IMG/VR virus record: IMGVR_UViG_3300043399_000721
Location: 1 to 53,592 of that record
Strand: one strand, 5' to 3'
Origin: a virus
Length of the DNA stretch: 53,592 nucleotides
A program made the position numbers and the translations under genes. Below the pieces are notes generated by a model. It saw nothing but the letters and a program-made list of their open reading frames with translations. It had not been told where the DNA came from and did not search any database. Shown here in pieces: positions 24,318-33,512 of the stretch. Every line of letters starts with the position of its first letter. Position 1 is the stretch's first letter.

Positions 24318-26906
24318 ATGAAGGCATTTATTCTCATTATTTTCTCACTTTTCTTATTTGATGCAACTTCACAGATTCCATACAACAAACTTGAAAAGCT
24401 TAAGGTTAGCGACATTGTAGCTAAAAAGCTTAGCGTTGAATCAACTACCATTGGTTCTATTCCATGCCCAGTGATGACAAATTCTCAAATGGAAGCAATT
24501 GGTCTCCCACTTTCAGGTTCATGTGTATTTAATACAAACACAGATAAGCTTCATGTTTATGATGGATCTGCTTGGGTTGAGGTTGGATCAGGTGGTGGGG
24601 CAGGTGGAGGAATTTCCAACTGGGAAACTGCAAAGCTTTATAAAGTTAATGACGTAGTAATTGAGTCATTAAAGATTTATCAATGTAATACAGAGCACAC
24701 ATCCGGAGTGTTTGCTACCGATATTGCGAAATGGGATCTTATCTCCGGTGTCACTCTTGGAGATGCAACAGGGCTTTTAGATGCTTCTAAGATCGGCTCC
24801 GCTGATGTTGATAACACAGAGTTTGGTTATCTTAATAACGTAACATCTTCCATTCAAACGCAACTCAATAGCAAAGAGCCAACAATCACAACTCTTCCGA
24901 TAGCAAAGGGTGGAACAAACTCATCAACTGCTCTTTCTGGTCAAACAATCATGGTTTCAGATGGAACAAAGATTGTTCAAGGACCAGCAGGAACTACAAG
25001 CACTGTTCTTCATGGAAATGCTTCTGGCGCACCATCATACTCTGCAGTCTCTCTTACTGGTGATGTGTCTGGTGTTCTTCCGCTTGCTAATGGTGGAACA
25101 AATAAGAACATGACTGCTGTCAACGGCGGTATTATTTACACTGACGCTGACTCGCAAGAAGTTCTTGCCGCCGGAGCTAACGGACAAGTTCTTCAATCAA
25201 ATGGCGCATCGCCACCTTCGTGGGTGAATAAATCAATTTCAGGTAAATCCGAAGAAAATACCTCTGTTTCAGTTGAGGAAATTCAAACACCAAACTGGCA
25301 GCTTACGAACACCGCCGATGGTAAATACTTAATTGAAACAGGAAATAGTAACCTTCTTAACAACCCATCATTTGAAGATAAGTTTTTTGATTCAGGGTGG
25401 ACACAAACAGTCGGATCACTTTCCGAAGAAACAACAATAAAAATTCATGGAAAAAAGTCATATAAAGCAACACTATCTTCACAGACACTAAATATCTATC
25501 AAGACTCTACGCTTTATGCTTCTCAGTTTGCTGACGGCGTTCAGGGTGTCGCATGGGTAAGGGTTAAAACGTCACTTTCTGGAATTTCAGTCTGTTCAAG
25601 AAACGCAGGTGTCACTTCAACCAACTGTGCAAGCGTAAACAATGACAACAAGTGGATGCTTTACAAGGTTCCGTTTGTTCTTGGTGGAACCTCTAACGGT
25701 ATTGCCATTGTTTCAAGCGGTTCCATCACAGGCGAGGTTATTATTGATGATGCTTATGTCGGAACGGATGCAGGAATTGCGGATGTTAGCACTTGCAACG
25801 ATGTAAACTGCGAAACTGAGTTTAGTTTACAAGCTTCAAATGCTGGTGCAGTTCTTTCTGAAAACTTAGACTGGATAGCAAGCTCATCCGTAACAGATAC
25901 ATCAAGGTACTCTTACACCTTTACTTCTGGAATATTTACTGTTGCACCTAGCTGTGTGGTTTCTGCCGAGCAAGGATCAACAACTGGAGCTTTGGCAAAA
26001 ATTGAATCAATAACAGCTACCGCCGTCACGGTTCGCTTATACAATTCCCCAAACACAAATCTTGCCAATCCTCATAAAATAATTTGTCAAAAACAGGGTG
26101 TTGATTATCTGAATGCTAAGGCAAGAGCAAGCGGTCAAGTCTTCGCCACAAACTGCGGAGCTAATTGTGAGAACGTATTTAGTGCAAAAGTTTCAATCAC
26201 TGGTGCTGTATCGAGTGAGAATTTAGATTTTATAAATAGCTGCTCATTGGCAACATCAACTTTTACATGCACTTTTAATAGTGGTGTATTTACTGTTCCT
26301 CCTGTTTGTAGTCTTGTTACAAACTCAGGGTCGGCCTCTGCGGTGAGGATAAATGCTGCAACAACATCATCCCAATTACAAGCGACTACATTTACAACCA
26401 CAACAGCCGCCGCAACTGCGTATGCTTTTGAAGTGATCTGCCAAAAACAAGGCGCAGACTACACATCATCTCGTCAGATTATCGGTTCATTTAAAGAAGT
26501 GGTAACTGCTCCGGGGATTAATAAGCCGAAGACTTGTTACGCATCTTACGGCGGAGCTAGTGCGACGCTGGCATCCCCAACTGTTTGCTCGACTGGAACC
26601 TGTGTTGAAGTAGAAGACACCTGTGGCGTATTTACTCCTCCATCGTTTACAGTCACGGGAAACTATAGTGGTCTAACCATAGCCAATGGAGCGTTTGCTA
26701 ATAATTCCTCAATAACTTGTGATTGTAAATCATTCTCAACAACCACAGGAATTGTAAGTCAGTGTGAAACTGCCTTCAAAACTTCTGGTCAAACGTGGTC
26801 AACAAACTCAAGCGGCGGCGGTGTTTGGGACATTTGGAGTTTTGGATCAACTGGCGGTTCGGCCAATAGTTATTTCAGAGTAAGATGCGAAGGACAAGCA
26901 CCATGA
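24318..26906 (+). CDS. Large tail fibre / adhesin with N-terminal signal-like segment
   Basis: 862 aa. It begins MKAFILIIFSLFLFDATSQ, a clear secretory-type signal with a cleavage-like ATSQ. A fibre repeat region follows with TTLPIAKGGTNSS and VLPLANGGTNK, a motif frequent in phage fibres and bacterial surface adhesins. A carbohydrate-binding-like sandwich starts NLLNNPSFEDKFFDSGW. Two copies of a Cys-containing module come next (CEN/CET...LDW/LDF...CxxxxxQG), then a Cys-rich tip. A signal peptide is odd for a virion protein and suggests gene exchange with a host adhesin or a non-virion surface role. Confidence 0.75.
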   Translation: MKAFILIIFSLFLFDATSQIPYNKLEKLKVSDIVAKKLSVESTTIGSIPCPVMTNSQMEAIGLPLSGSCVFNTNTDKLHVYDGSAWVEVGSGGGAGGGISNWETAKLYKVNDVVIESLKIYQCNTEHTSGVFATDIAKWDLISGVTLGDATGLLDASKIGSADVDNTEFGYLNNVTSSIQTQLNSKEPTITTLPIAKGGTNSSTALSGQTIMVSDGTKIVQGPAGTTSTVLHGNASGAPSYSAVSLTGDVSGVLPLANGGTNKNMTAVNGGIIYTDADSQEVLAAGANGQVLQSNGASPPSWVNKSISGKSEENTSVSVEEIQTPNWQLTNTADGKYLIETGNSNLLNNPSFEDKFFDSGWTQTVGSLSEETTIKIHGKKSYKATLSSQTLNIYQDSTLYASQFADGVQGVAWVRVKTSLSGISVCSRNAGVTSTNCASVNNDNKWMLYKVPFVLGGTSNGIAIVSSGSITGEVIIDDAYVGTDAGIADVSTCNDVNCETEFSLQASNAGAVLSENLDWIASSSVTDTSRYSYTFTSGIFTVAPSCVVSAEQGSTTGALAKIESITATAVTVRLYNSPNTNLANPHKIICQKQGVDYLNAKARASGQVFATNCGANCENVFSAKVSITGAVSSENLDFINSCSLATSTFTCTFNSGVFTVPPVCSLVTNSGSASAVRINAATTSSQLQATTFTTTTAAATAYAFEVICQKQGADYTSSRQIIGSFKEVVTAPGINKPKTCYASYGGASATLASPTVCSTGTCVEVEDTCGVFTPPSFTVTGNYSGLTIANGAFANNSSITCDCKSFSTTTGIVSQCETAFKTSGQTWSTNSSGGGVWDIWSFGSTGGSANSYFRVRCEGQAP

Positions 26907-27400
26907 AAATAAAAGTATTAGTTAAAGAAAAGATCATTGTTTCTCCTTACGTTGCTCCGGTTCTAGCAGAAGACGGTTCAGTTATTACCGAAGAGTCAAA
27001 AGAAGTAGTTCAAGCAGGAAACAAGATTGACGAATCAGGCATACTTTCATCACAGCAGGAAGTGGATTTCTTTATCTCTCAACGTCCTCAATACGTTTGC
27101 GAAGTGGTTGACGCCTCCAATGAATACGCCGCTGCTCAAGGTCTTGAGTACGCTAAGAAGGCCATGGAATGTGGTAAGTCTGCTCAAGCACTCATGCTTG
27201 TTCGCAACGCTGCCAAGAACCTCACAACTGAGCAAGTAAAACAAATCGTCGCTACCTACGCACCAATCAAAGCACTCCTTGACACTGGTTCACTTCAATC
27301 GGCGGTGGAAGAGATTGGAAAGATTCAGGCCGACGGAGTTCTGGTGACAGAAGAAGATAAGGCAGCGATCACCGCTCACATCGGACAGTGTAAACCATGA
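26903..27400 (+). CDS. Hypothetical tail-region protein
   Basis: 165 aa from ATG 26903, which overlaps the preceding TGA. Beta-rich N-terminus (KIKVLVKEKIIVSPYVAPVL), then helices with Lys/Glu. Follows the fibre gene and overlaps the next membrane gene. Could be a fibre-assembly helper; unknown. Confidence 0.6.
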   Translation: MKIKVLVKEKIIVSPYVAPVLAEDGSVITEESKEVVQAGNKIDESGILSSQQEVDFFISQRPQYVCEVVDASNEYAAAQGLEYAKKAMECGKSAQALMLVRNAAKNLTTEQVKQIVATYAPIKALLDTGSLQSAVEEIGKIQADGVLVTEEDKAAITAHIGQCKP

Positions 27401-27615
27401 AGAACGTCACCATCATTATCCTTGTTGTAACTGTCTTTGGCCTGATTGGCTGGGACATTTATGCAATGATATATGGTGGTCACGAAACAACAATAAGTAG
27501 TGTTGTTGTAAATTCTTCTTATACATTTCCTGCAATACCATTTGCTGCTGGGTTTCTTATGGGACACCTATTTTGGCGAATGAAGTCAAATAAAGATACA
27601 GATAAATCAGGATGA
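27397..27615 (+). CDS. Small two-helix membrane protein, holin-like
   Basis: 72 aa, ATGA overlap. First helix about 5-28 (IIILVVTVFGLIGWDIYAMI), a polar loop with GGHETTISS, second helix about 44-62 (FAAGFLMGHLFW), then a charged tail. Similar small proteins are common in tail/lysis regions of phages; holin function is plausible but unproven. Confidence 0.6.
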   Translation: MKNVTIIILVVTVFGLIGWDIYAMIYGGHETTISSVVVNSSYTFPAIPFAAGFLMGHLFWRMKSNKDTDKSG

Positions 27616-27618
27616 TTT

Positions 27619-27786
27619 ATGAATAATGACCAAGAATGGCGAACTCATTTGTTTACTGAGATCAAAGAACTTAGAAAGGAAGTGGGAGAAATAAAGCAAG
27701 AGATGATTTCACTTAAGATCAAAGTTGCAAGCGTTAGCTCTGTTCTTGGTGCAATAGTTTCTTATGTTACCCATAAGCTAATGTGA
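27619..27786 (+). CDS. 55-aa coiled-coil membrane peptide (XhlA-like)
   Basis: Starts ATG 27619 a few bases after the previous stop. Charged helix (EIKELRKEVGEIKQEMIS) followed by a hydrophobic segment (SVSSVLGAIVSYV), the layout of XhlA/haemolysin-type small lysis proteins. Ends with an overlap into GTG 27783. Confidence 0.6.
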   Translation: MNNDQEWRTHLFTEIKELRKEVGEIKQEMISLKIKVASVSSVLGAIVSYVTHKLM

Positions 27787-30335
27787 ATTATACACAAGCG
27801 TCTAATTTACCAAGTAGTGAAAAGATTTCTTTAGTAACATGTGATGCTAATCGCAGAGCGAAACTTTTTACATTATATTCAGGTAACACATATTTTGCAG
27901 AATATGATCAATTTTGCATTGGCGTGAAAAATAGTTCTACTGTCTTTGATGCTGGATCAAATAAAAATACACTTAATGTTAATGAGTTTTTTTACGATGC
28001 AAGCGCAAAAAGACTTTATATAAATTGTGGTGAAAATCCTGCTGAAAATGAAATTATCATCACTCATAGATTTTTCTTTTCAACTACTCCATTGATACTT
28101 CCATACGACCTTTTAAATGGAATTGATGTAGAATGGCAGCCGATTGTCTCTCAAATAGCATCTATCGGCCAGCAACTTGATGACGAAAACACCGGTATTG
28201 TTCTTGAGTCTCAGAGCAGTGTTACGTTTTTAAATAACCATGGATTCTTTGATTCAATATTTGATTCTCTTATATTCGAGAATCAACCAATTGTTTTTTA
28301 CTCTTGGTTTGGGGATCTTCCAAAGTCACAAATAAAGAAGATTTTTCAAGGAGTAATAGAATCAAAATCATTTAACTCCAATCAAGTCCGCTTTAACGTA
28401 AAAGATCAGGTTTATAAGCTAAGGTCATCTTTAAAGTCAGATACGTATTCAGGTGTTAATGTACCTGAAGATATGCGTGGTAAACCAAAAAGAAGAATCT
28501 ACGGTAAACTTAGGCAGCTTAAAACAGTTCCAACTGACATTATTGGATTGGGTTATCCTATTTCTGGAACAATTTCTGCAACAGTAGGGTCAAGTGTTTT
28601 AACTGGAACTGGTACTTCATTTTTAACTGATATTAAGCAGGAAGATGAATTGATTATTATAACAGATAATGGAGAAGTAAAATTCTCAATTGAATCTGTT
28701 TCATCAAACACGTCTGCAACAATTACAAGTGATTCAGAAGTTTCATTTATTTCTTATCCAGCTGTTCTTGTTCCGGGACATGGAAGCAGGTTAAAAAATA
28801 GAACGTGGAGCATTTGTGGACACAAAATAAGAAGATCAGAACAAAATATTCTTTCGGTTGTGAACGCTAGAACATTTGAGTTAGCTGATACTTCTGAATT
28901 TTATCCGGGAGACATTGTTTATATTACTAGTGTTTCTGGATCATTTACAGTTGCAAGAAAAAATTCAAATACCATCACATTGTCTCAGGATGTTTTTCCT
29001 ATTCCAGAAGTAGGAAATTTACTTTTTAGAGAAGCTGTTTCAAATGTGTATGCTGATACAAAAAAGCTTCTTATTAATAGAGACTATTTAGTTGTAACAT
29101 CTGACTATGAGTCATACATATTGCTTGATGAATATGCAGAGTTCAATGTAGCAAAAGAAACTAGATCGACAAATAACTTTGAGTTTAAAAACAACGATAG
29201 AGAAGTAAAGTCTTCAACTACTCCTGATTTAAGAACTATTGTAAACGTTGGTGATTTTATACGCCCAGAATCTCAGCCAACTCAATCACCAGAATACTTA
29301 AATTGGTATGAGGTTTCGTCTGTTTCTGAAAAGTCCATTTTATTAACTAGGCCGTATAATAATGGAACTGGAACAAACAGCAACCATATTTGCATTGTTC
29401 GTAGAATTGAAATAATTAATGACGATTCAAATGTGTTGGTTGATTGTTATGGAATGGATCGTGGAAACAAGTGGATTAAAACGGCATCTGACGCAGTTCT
29501 TGATTTGGTTGTAAACGATTCAGGATTTACAAACATAAATACAGATTCGTTTAACTTGGCGGATTCGGATTGTGACTATGTTTTATCAATGGCAATTCCT
29601 GATCTTGGTGAAGATATGCCAAAAGTAAGGGATGTTATTGAGAAAATAAATAATTCAGTATTTGGTTCACTATTCTTTGATATTGATCAAAACTTGTCAT
29701 ACTCAATCGTTAATACAAGAAAGCCAAATAATATAAAAGAAGTTAAGGATGACGATATTCTAAATTGGTCTGTTAATACAGAACAAAGAATAGTTAGCGA
29801 TATAGTCGCTAAGTATCGTCCTTATGTTGATGTTATAAGTGGTGATGATTCGTTTGAAACAATTTCATTTGGAAATCCATTCGTTGATGATCTTATTGGT
29901 ATTGATGAGGAGCAGAATACTACTCTTTATTTATACGACACCATCGACGCTGACACAGTAGTTAAGCGTCTTGCTCTTTATCGCTCTTTATCTGGATCAA
30001 TTATAAACATTTCTGGGAAAGCAAGCTTTTTTGATTCTTCTGTTAATGATATGGTGATGCTTGATCTTGACCGTATTTATCGCCGTTACGGTGGAGCATC
30101 ATACAAAAAAATTGGAATTATATCAGGTATAAAGAAATCTCAGTATGGGGCCGAGGTAAGCATTAATGACTTGGGCAATATCTTCAACAGATGCCCAGCT
30201 ATTGGACCATCTAATATGTCCGTGTTTACAGAATCTGAAGATAATGAAAAGATCAAGTACGGGTTTATTTTAGACTCAACTACTCTTATCCCGGGTGATG
30301 ACGAAAGCTATCTCGGGTCTGGGTTAATAGGTTAA
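27783..30335 (+). CDS. Tail tip / baseplate hub protein
   Basis: 850 aa from GTG 27783. Beta-rich hub-like chain: VEWQPIVSQIASIGQQLDDE near residue 120, a segment RGKPKRRIYGKLRQL near 230, then a long set of beta domains and the run FGSLFFDIDQNLSYSIVN (about 630-650), like the DUF-type tail-tip proteins that follow fibre genes in small siphophages. AT-rich codons contrast with the preceding genes. Likely the central tip protein; no lysozyme or peptidase motif seen. Confidence 0.65.
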   Translation: MNYTQASNLPSSEKISLVTCDANRRAKLFTLYSGNTYFAEYDQFCIGVKNSSTVFDAGSNKNTLNVNEFFYDASAKRLYINCGENPAENEIIITHRFFFSTTPLILPYDLLNGIDVEWQPIVSQIASIGQQLDDENTGIVLESQSSVTFLNNHGFFDSIFDSLIFENQPIVFYSWFGDLPKSQIKKIFQGVIESKSFNSNQVRFNVKDQVYKLRSSLKSDTYSGVNVPEDMRGKPKRRIYGKLRQLKTVPTDIIGLGYPISGTISATVGSSVLTGTGTSFLTDIKQEDELIIITDNGEVKFSIESVSSNTSATITSDSEVSFISYPAVLVPGHGSRLKNRTWSICGHKIRRSEQNILSVVNARTFELADTSEFYPGDIVYITSVSGSFTVARKNSNTITLSQDVFPIPEVGNLLFREAVSNVYADTKKLLINRDYLVVTSDYESYILLDEYAEFNVAKETRSTNNFEFKNNDREVKSSTTPDLRTIVNVGDFIRPESQPTQSPEYLNWYEVSSVSEKSILLTRPYNNGTGTNSNHICIVRRIEIINDDSNVLVDCYGMDRGNKWIKTASDAVLDLVVNDSGFTNINTDSFNLADSDCDYVLSMAIPDLGEDMPKVRDVIEKINNSVFGSLFFDIDQNLSYSIVNTRKPNNIKEVKDDDILNWSVNTEQRIVSDIVAKYRPYVDVISGDDSFETISFGNPFVDDLIGIDEEQNTTLYLYDTIDADTVVKRLALYRSLSGSIINISGKASFFDSSVNDMVMLDLDRIYRRYGGASYKKIGIISGIKKSQYGAEVSINDLGNIFNRCPAIGPSNMSVFTESEDNEKIKYGFILDSTTLIPGDDESYLGSGLIG

Positions 30336-30339
30336 AACT

Positions 30340-30849
30340 ATGGCATTTTTAACAATTCCATCATCGGCAACAGACGTTGGTGCGCCGATTACAAAAGACC
30401 TTATGGATAAGCTCCGCACAAACGGAGAAGACCATGAAGTCAGAATTTCAGCAATGGAAGCAAATTCTTCAGTTGTTTATATTGTAAATGGCGACATGAG
30501 TTTTGCTGGATTTGATATAAGCAATCCGAATATATTTTATTACAAGGCAAAGACTTCAATTATTATTACTGATTTCCGAGTTCAACTGTTTTCAAAAGAT
30601 GGTATTTCTTCTGGGTTTTTATCGTTTGATCTTCAGAAATCTATAAATACAAATGATGTGAACTTTTCAACTATTCTTTCCAGTAATCTTTCTATTAACT
30701 TTGCTTCGGCGTCTGACTATAGTGAGTTTACGGCAACATTAGATGGATTAAAGACAACAATTGCAATCGGAAGTGTTCTCAGAATCAAGGTAACAGAATT
30801 ACCAACAGGTTTTCGTGGGCAAGTTCTTATTTCAGTAGGAGCGCAATAA
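30340..30849 (+). CDS. Small fibre/tip protein, hypothetical
   Basis: 169 aa. Starts MAFLTIPSSATDVGAPITKD, a short entry peptide followed by a helix (LMDKLRTNGEDHEVRISAME), typical of fibre heads that trimerise, then a beta-sandwich. Probably a receptor-binding accessory. Shares TAATG with the next gene. Confidence 0.6.
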   Translation: MAFLTIPSSATDVGAPITKDLMDKLRTNGEDHEVRISAMEANSSVVYIVNGDMSFAGFDISNPNIFYYKAKTSIIITDFRVQLFSKDGISSGFLSFDLQKSINTNDVNFSTILSSNLSINFASASDYSEFTATLDGLKTTIAIGSVLRIKVTELPTGFRGQVLISVGAQ

Positions 30850-31397
30850 TGTCATTTTTAAATCCATCGCTCAGCGGACAGTCTGTATTTAATCTTCCGA
30901 TTATATTTACTGCAACATACTCGTCACCATCTACAATTCTTTTAAATGGTGGCGGTGTTTTATCTGGTTTTTCTTCTACTCAGTTTGCTTCCTACAATGC
31001 GGTTAATGGTGTTGTTGATATTCTGCAAACAGGTAAGTATAGAGTAAGCATGGTTGCTTATGCCAAATGCAATATGGCGCACACTACTGGGTTTGGAAAT
31101 TTCTCATTTGTTGCAGGATCAACAATTCTTTACACTATACAAAAAAACTATACGGCAAACACATTTGCATCAAATACACTTCCACTTTGGTTTTGGTATA
31201 ATCGTTCTACGAGTACACTAGATAGAACTTCTCCTGTTGCTGCTGCAAACGCTGGTTACAATTTTGAAGGAACAATCATTCATTCATCTGAGCTTATTCT
31301 GAATAGGAATGATACAGTTTATCTTAACTGCACATTGACAGCTGGTACATTTACTGGCGCATTTGATGGTTATATTCAAGTAGAGCAACTTGCATGA
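30849..31397 (+). CDS. Small fibre/tip protein (C1q/jelly-roll-like)
   Basis: 182 aa. All-beta with FNLPIIFTATYSSPST and VVDILQTGKYRVSMVAYAK, the pattern of C1q/TNF-like trimeric knobs often found at phage tail tips (gain of position-specific receptor binding). Ends in ATGA overlap with the endolysin gene. Confidence 0.6.
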   Translation: MSFLNPSLSGQSVFNLPIIFTATYSSPSTILLNGGGVLSGFSSTQFASYNAVNGVVDILQTGKYRVSMVAYAKCNMAHTTGFGNFSFVAGSTILYTIQKNYTANTFASNTLPLWFWYNRSTSTLDRTSPVAAANAGYNFEGTIIHSSELILNRNDTVYLNCTLTAGTFTGAFDGYIQVEQLA

Positions 31398-31780
31398 TCA
31401 CACTATCTGAATACCTCATGGGAAGAGATAAAGATTTCCCTCTCGATATGCTTCAAGCAAGAAATGCCGCTGAACTTTTATCTAGGGTAAATTGGCTTTT
31501 TGGTACTCTTGAAATTCATGCAAAGGTAAGCTCTGGTTATCGACCATCGTACATTAACAAAAAGATTGGTGGTGCTAAGATGAGCACTCACACTGTTTGC
31601 GCTGGCATTGATTTACACGATCACGATGGTATGCTTGCAGCAAGACTTCTCGATCATCTCGACCTTTTGGAAGCCGCTGGCCTCTGGATGGAAAATCCAG
31701 ACTACACGAAGAACAGCAACGGATCGGGATGGGTTCACTTAGACACAAAGCAAAGAAAAAACCGGGTGTTTATCCCTTAG
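31394..31780 (+). CDS. Endolysin, peptidase M15 family
   Basis: 128 aa. Contains SGYRPSYIN (47-55), STHTVCAGIDLHD (64-76) and GWVHLD (112-117). Likely zinc ligands are H66, D73 and H115, the M15 D-Ala-D-Ala carboxypeptidase/L-Ala-D-Glu endopeptidase arrangement, which cleaves peptidoglycan cross-link peptides. No signal peptide, so it needs the neighbouring small membrane proteins for release. Coupled to the tip-protein gene by ATGA. Confidence 0.9.
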   Translation: MITLSEYLMGRDKDFPLDMLQARNAAELLSRVNWLFGTLEIHAKVSSGYRPSYINKKIGGAKMSTHTVCAGIDLHDHDGMLAARLLDHLDLLEAAGLWMENPDYTKNSNGSGWVHLDTKQRKNRVFIP

Positions 31781-31788
31781 GAGTTATC

Positions 31789-32022
31789 ATGGAAGAATTT
31801 ATCTTAAAAGTTTCTGAGTTTCTCACTTCTGCAATGGGAGCTTCTGCTACTGTTGCCGTCATTCTTGAGTTTGCTTTCCGCTTGCTCCCGTCTAAAAAGC
31901 CGCTGTCTATCCTTCACGTTGTTGGAAAGTTCGCTCGCGCTTGCGGAGAGATTCTTGTGAAGTGCGCTGACTTCCTCGACAAGGTTCTCCCTCAGGTCAT
32001 CAAGGAAGAAGAACAGAAGTGA
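31789..32022 (+). CDS. Small membrane protein, holin candidate
   Basis: 77 aa from ATG 31789 (ribosome site taggag). One hydrophobic helix (about 13-34, ASATVAVILEFAFRLL) and an amphipathic helical C-terminus with Cys. Located between endolysin and spanin-like genes, the usual site of a holin. Confidence 0.6.
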   Translation: MEEFILKVSEFLTSAMGASATVAVILEFAFRLLPSKKPLSILHVVGKFARACGEILVKCADFLDKVLPQVIKEEEQK

Positions 32023-32276
32023 AGATCATTTCCGCTGTCATCGCATTGGCCAAGGCAATCCCGATCATTGAAAAATGGTTGAGCTTGCTTATGGCCCAAT
32101 ACTATCAGTGGAAAAAAGAAGAAATTAAAAAACAAACTGCACAAAATGTTGACCTTGGAATCAAGGAACAAGACCAAAGGAAGATTGAAGATGAAACTCA
32201 TTCGGGAGTTTACTCAGGCCGCGGTGATATTCGTTCTTCTCTTCCTGATGTCTTGCGTGACAAGGAGAAGCATTAA
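32019..32276 (+). CDS. Inner-membrane spanin candidate (Rz-like)
   Basis: 85 aa from GTG 32019 (GTGA overlap). N-terminal hydrophobic helix (about 2-28) and a charged coiled-coil half (WKKEEIKKQTAQNVD). A lipoprotein gene starts inside its 3' end in another frame, the hallmark of Rz/Rz1 pairs. Family membership is inferred from this architecture, not similarity. Confidence 0.6.
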   Translation: MKIISAVIALAKAIPIIEKWLSLLMAQYYQWKKEEIKKQTAQNVDLGIKEQDQRKIEDETHSGVYSGRGDIRSSLPDVLRDKEKH

Positions 32277-32469
32277 GGCCTATCTCTGGATAAACAATCT
32301 TCCTGCTCCTCCGGAAGTTTGCGAAAGAGAACCATTGCTCAAAGACTACGGATTATACAGAAGACTTAACAACGGGAACTTTGAGTTTCTTTCTGTGTGT
32401 GATCCTCGCATCAAAGAGTTCTATTCCATGCACAAGGACGATCTTGCAAGAATCCTGAGCGAGAAATGA
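32191..32469 (+). CDS. Outer-membrane spanin candidate (Rz1-like lipoprotein)
   Basis: 92 aa from ATG 32191, nested 86 nt into the preceding gene. Signal MKLIREFTQAAVIFVLLFLM ending in LMSC: lipobox with Cys22. The mature part has NNLPAPPEVCERE, a Pro-containing stretch typical of outer spanins. Together with the preceding gene it would disrupt the outer membrane, hence a Gram-negative host. Confidence 0.65.
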   Translation: MKLIREFTQAAVIFVLLFLMSCVTRRSIKAYLWINNLPAPPEVCEREPLLKDYGLYRRLNNGNFEFLSVCDPRIKEFYSMHKDDLARILSEK

Positions 32470-32609
32470 AGAAGACCACTCCAAAAAACGTACAAGTTGA
32501 ATATTGGGTTGAGAAATATTTCCAAGCAAAGACAGACGGCGATCAGAAGAAAATGAAAATGTACGCTGATCTTATAAGAAAGCTCGGCGGTAAGGTTCCA
32601 AAGATTTAA
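32466..32609 (+). CDS. 47-aa basic protein at end of the late operon
   Basis: ATG 32466 overlaps the preceding stop (ATGA) and reads 47 codons rich in Lys (KTTPKNVQVEYWVEKYF, DQKKMKMYADLIRKLGGK). Its 3' end overlaps the convergent nuclease gene by 38 nt. Function unknown. Confidence 0.55.
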   Translation: MKKTTPKNVQVEYWVEKYFQAKTDGDQKKMKMYADLIRKLGGKVPKI

Positions 32610-32976
32610 AAAGATCAAGCTGTTCCTCAACGATTGTCACCGAGTCAGCGATAAACGCAATCCCGTTATTCTTTCTTACCTTCGAGATAAAAAATCTCTG
32701 ATCTTCAGAAGCGAGCTTTGAAAGTTCCTCCTGTGTCCGGTGTTTAATGGTGTTGGTGCGCTTTGAGATATAAGGTTTTTTCACTTCAATGGCGATAAAC
32801 ACACCGTTGTAAATTCCGATTATGTCACTCACACCCTTGATGTGATGCGGATTGAAACTCTTGCGGTATATCCCTTTCGTCGGATCAAATATGCCTGTAC
32901 TCTGAACCTTGAAAACAAAAAAACCTTTCTTGTTCAGGAACGAGAGAATCTGATTCTCAATTTGCTTCTCAGTCAT
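32572..32976 (-). CDS. VRR-NUC domain nuclease
   Basis: 134 aa. E7 in the first helix, then GVSDIIGIYNGVFIAIEVKK with D51, E64 and K66 (D...ExK of the PD-(D/E)XK fold), and a GIAF element near the end. Small stand-alone VRR-NUC proteins are thought to cut branched DNA, in line with the recombination genes further upstream on the same strand. Last gene of the leftward operon. Confidence 0.85.
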   Translation of the reverse strand: MTEKQIENQILSFLNKKGFFVFKVQSTGIFDPTKGIYRKSFNPHHIKGVSDIIGIYNGVFIAIEVKKPYISKRTNTIKHRTQEELSKLASEDQRFFISKVRKNNGIAFIADSVTIVEEQLDLFKSLEPYRRAFL

Positions 32977-32977
32977 T

Positions 32978-32998
32978 TTGACACACCCTAAATTAATT
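32978..32998. repeat. 21-bp motif, copy 1 (operator candidate)
   Basis: Begins TTGACACAC and continues CTAAATT; agrees with 36473-36493 at 19 of 21 positions. Lies one base from the start codon of the VRR-NUC gene, in opposite orientation to it. Confidence 0.45.
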
Positions 32999-33036
32999 CG
33001 GACAATGAAGGTGAGGTTCCCATCTCAATTCTGTCG

Positions 33037-33079
33037 GGGCAAGGTGGAGTCATGGATGACTAAGTCTTGCCCTTTCTTT
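33037..33079 (+). terminator. Nested hairpin, possible terminator
   Basis: gggcaag (33037-33043) pairs cttgccc (33066-33072); agtcat/atgact pairs inside. T-rich tail tttctttat follows on the plus strand. It could stop rightward transcripts that run past the late operon before they enter the leftward block. Confidence 0.5.
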
Positions 33080-33512
33080 ATCCGTAAATATCGCGAACGT
33101 ATCTCATGAACAGGTTGGCCGCTTTGTAGGGTACAGTGTTCAGGTTGTAAATGTTAGGACGATTACCCTTATGAGTAAAGCCAACAATGTGACAACTCTC
33201 ATGATACAAGTTCTGCACACGATCCATCAAAGATAAATCAAGTTTACGAGTGTTCACAAAAATCTTGTTTAACTCAGCGTAACCGATCGCCGCAGAGAAC
33301 GGGTTGAATGATTTGTATGGAACAATTGTCACGGTCATGGTTCGCATTGTCTCCGGGAGAATCTTGGAAATCTCTTTCGGAGAAAGAAGTGTGTGATTGA
33401 ACTTCTCTTGCTTGGCAACGCTTAAAAGAAACTCGCTGTCAGCGTAGTGTTTCATCACAATCGAAGCGGCCCTGCGAATTGTTTCGTCGTTAAGCTCAAC
33501 GTAAATTTTCAT
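33078..33512 (-). CDS. Predicted zinc metallopeptidase with metzincin motif
   Basis: 144 aa from ATG 33512; an upstream start at 33623 is open but overlaps another small gene. HESCHIVGFTH at 104-114 is a perfect HExxHxxGxxH, the metzincin zinc-binding signature with E105 as catalytic base. No signal peptide, so it would act in the cytoplasm. It lies in the leftward early block rather than with virion genes, so a role against a host protein is conceivable (inference). The rest shows no family I know. Confidence 0.65.
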   Translation of the reverse strand: MKIYVELNDETIRRAASIVMKHYADSEFLLSVAKQEKFNHTLLSPKEISKILPETMRTMTVTIVPYKSFNPFSAAIGYAELNKIFVNTRKLDLSLMDRVQNLYHESCHIVGFTHKGNRPNIYNLNTVPYKAANLFMRYVRDIYG

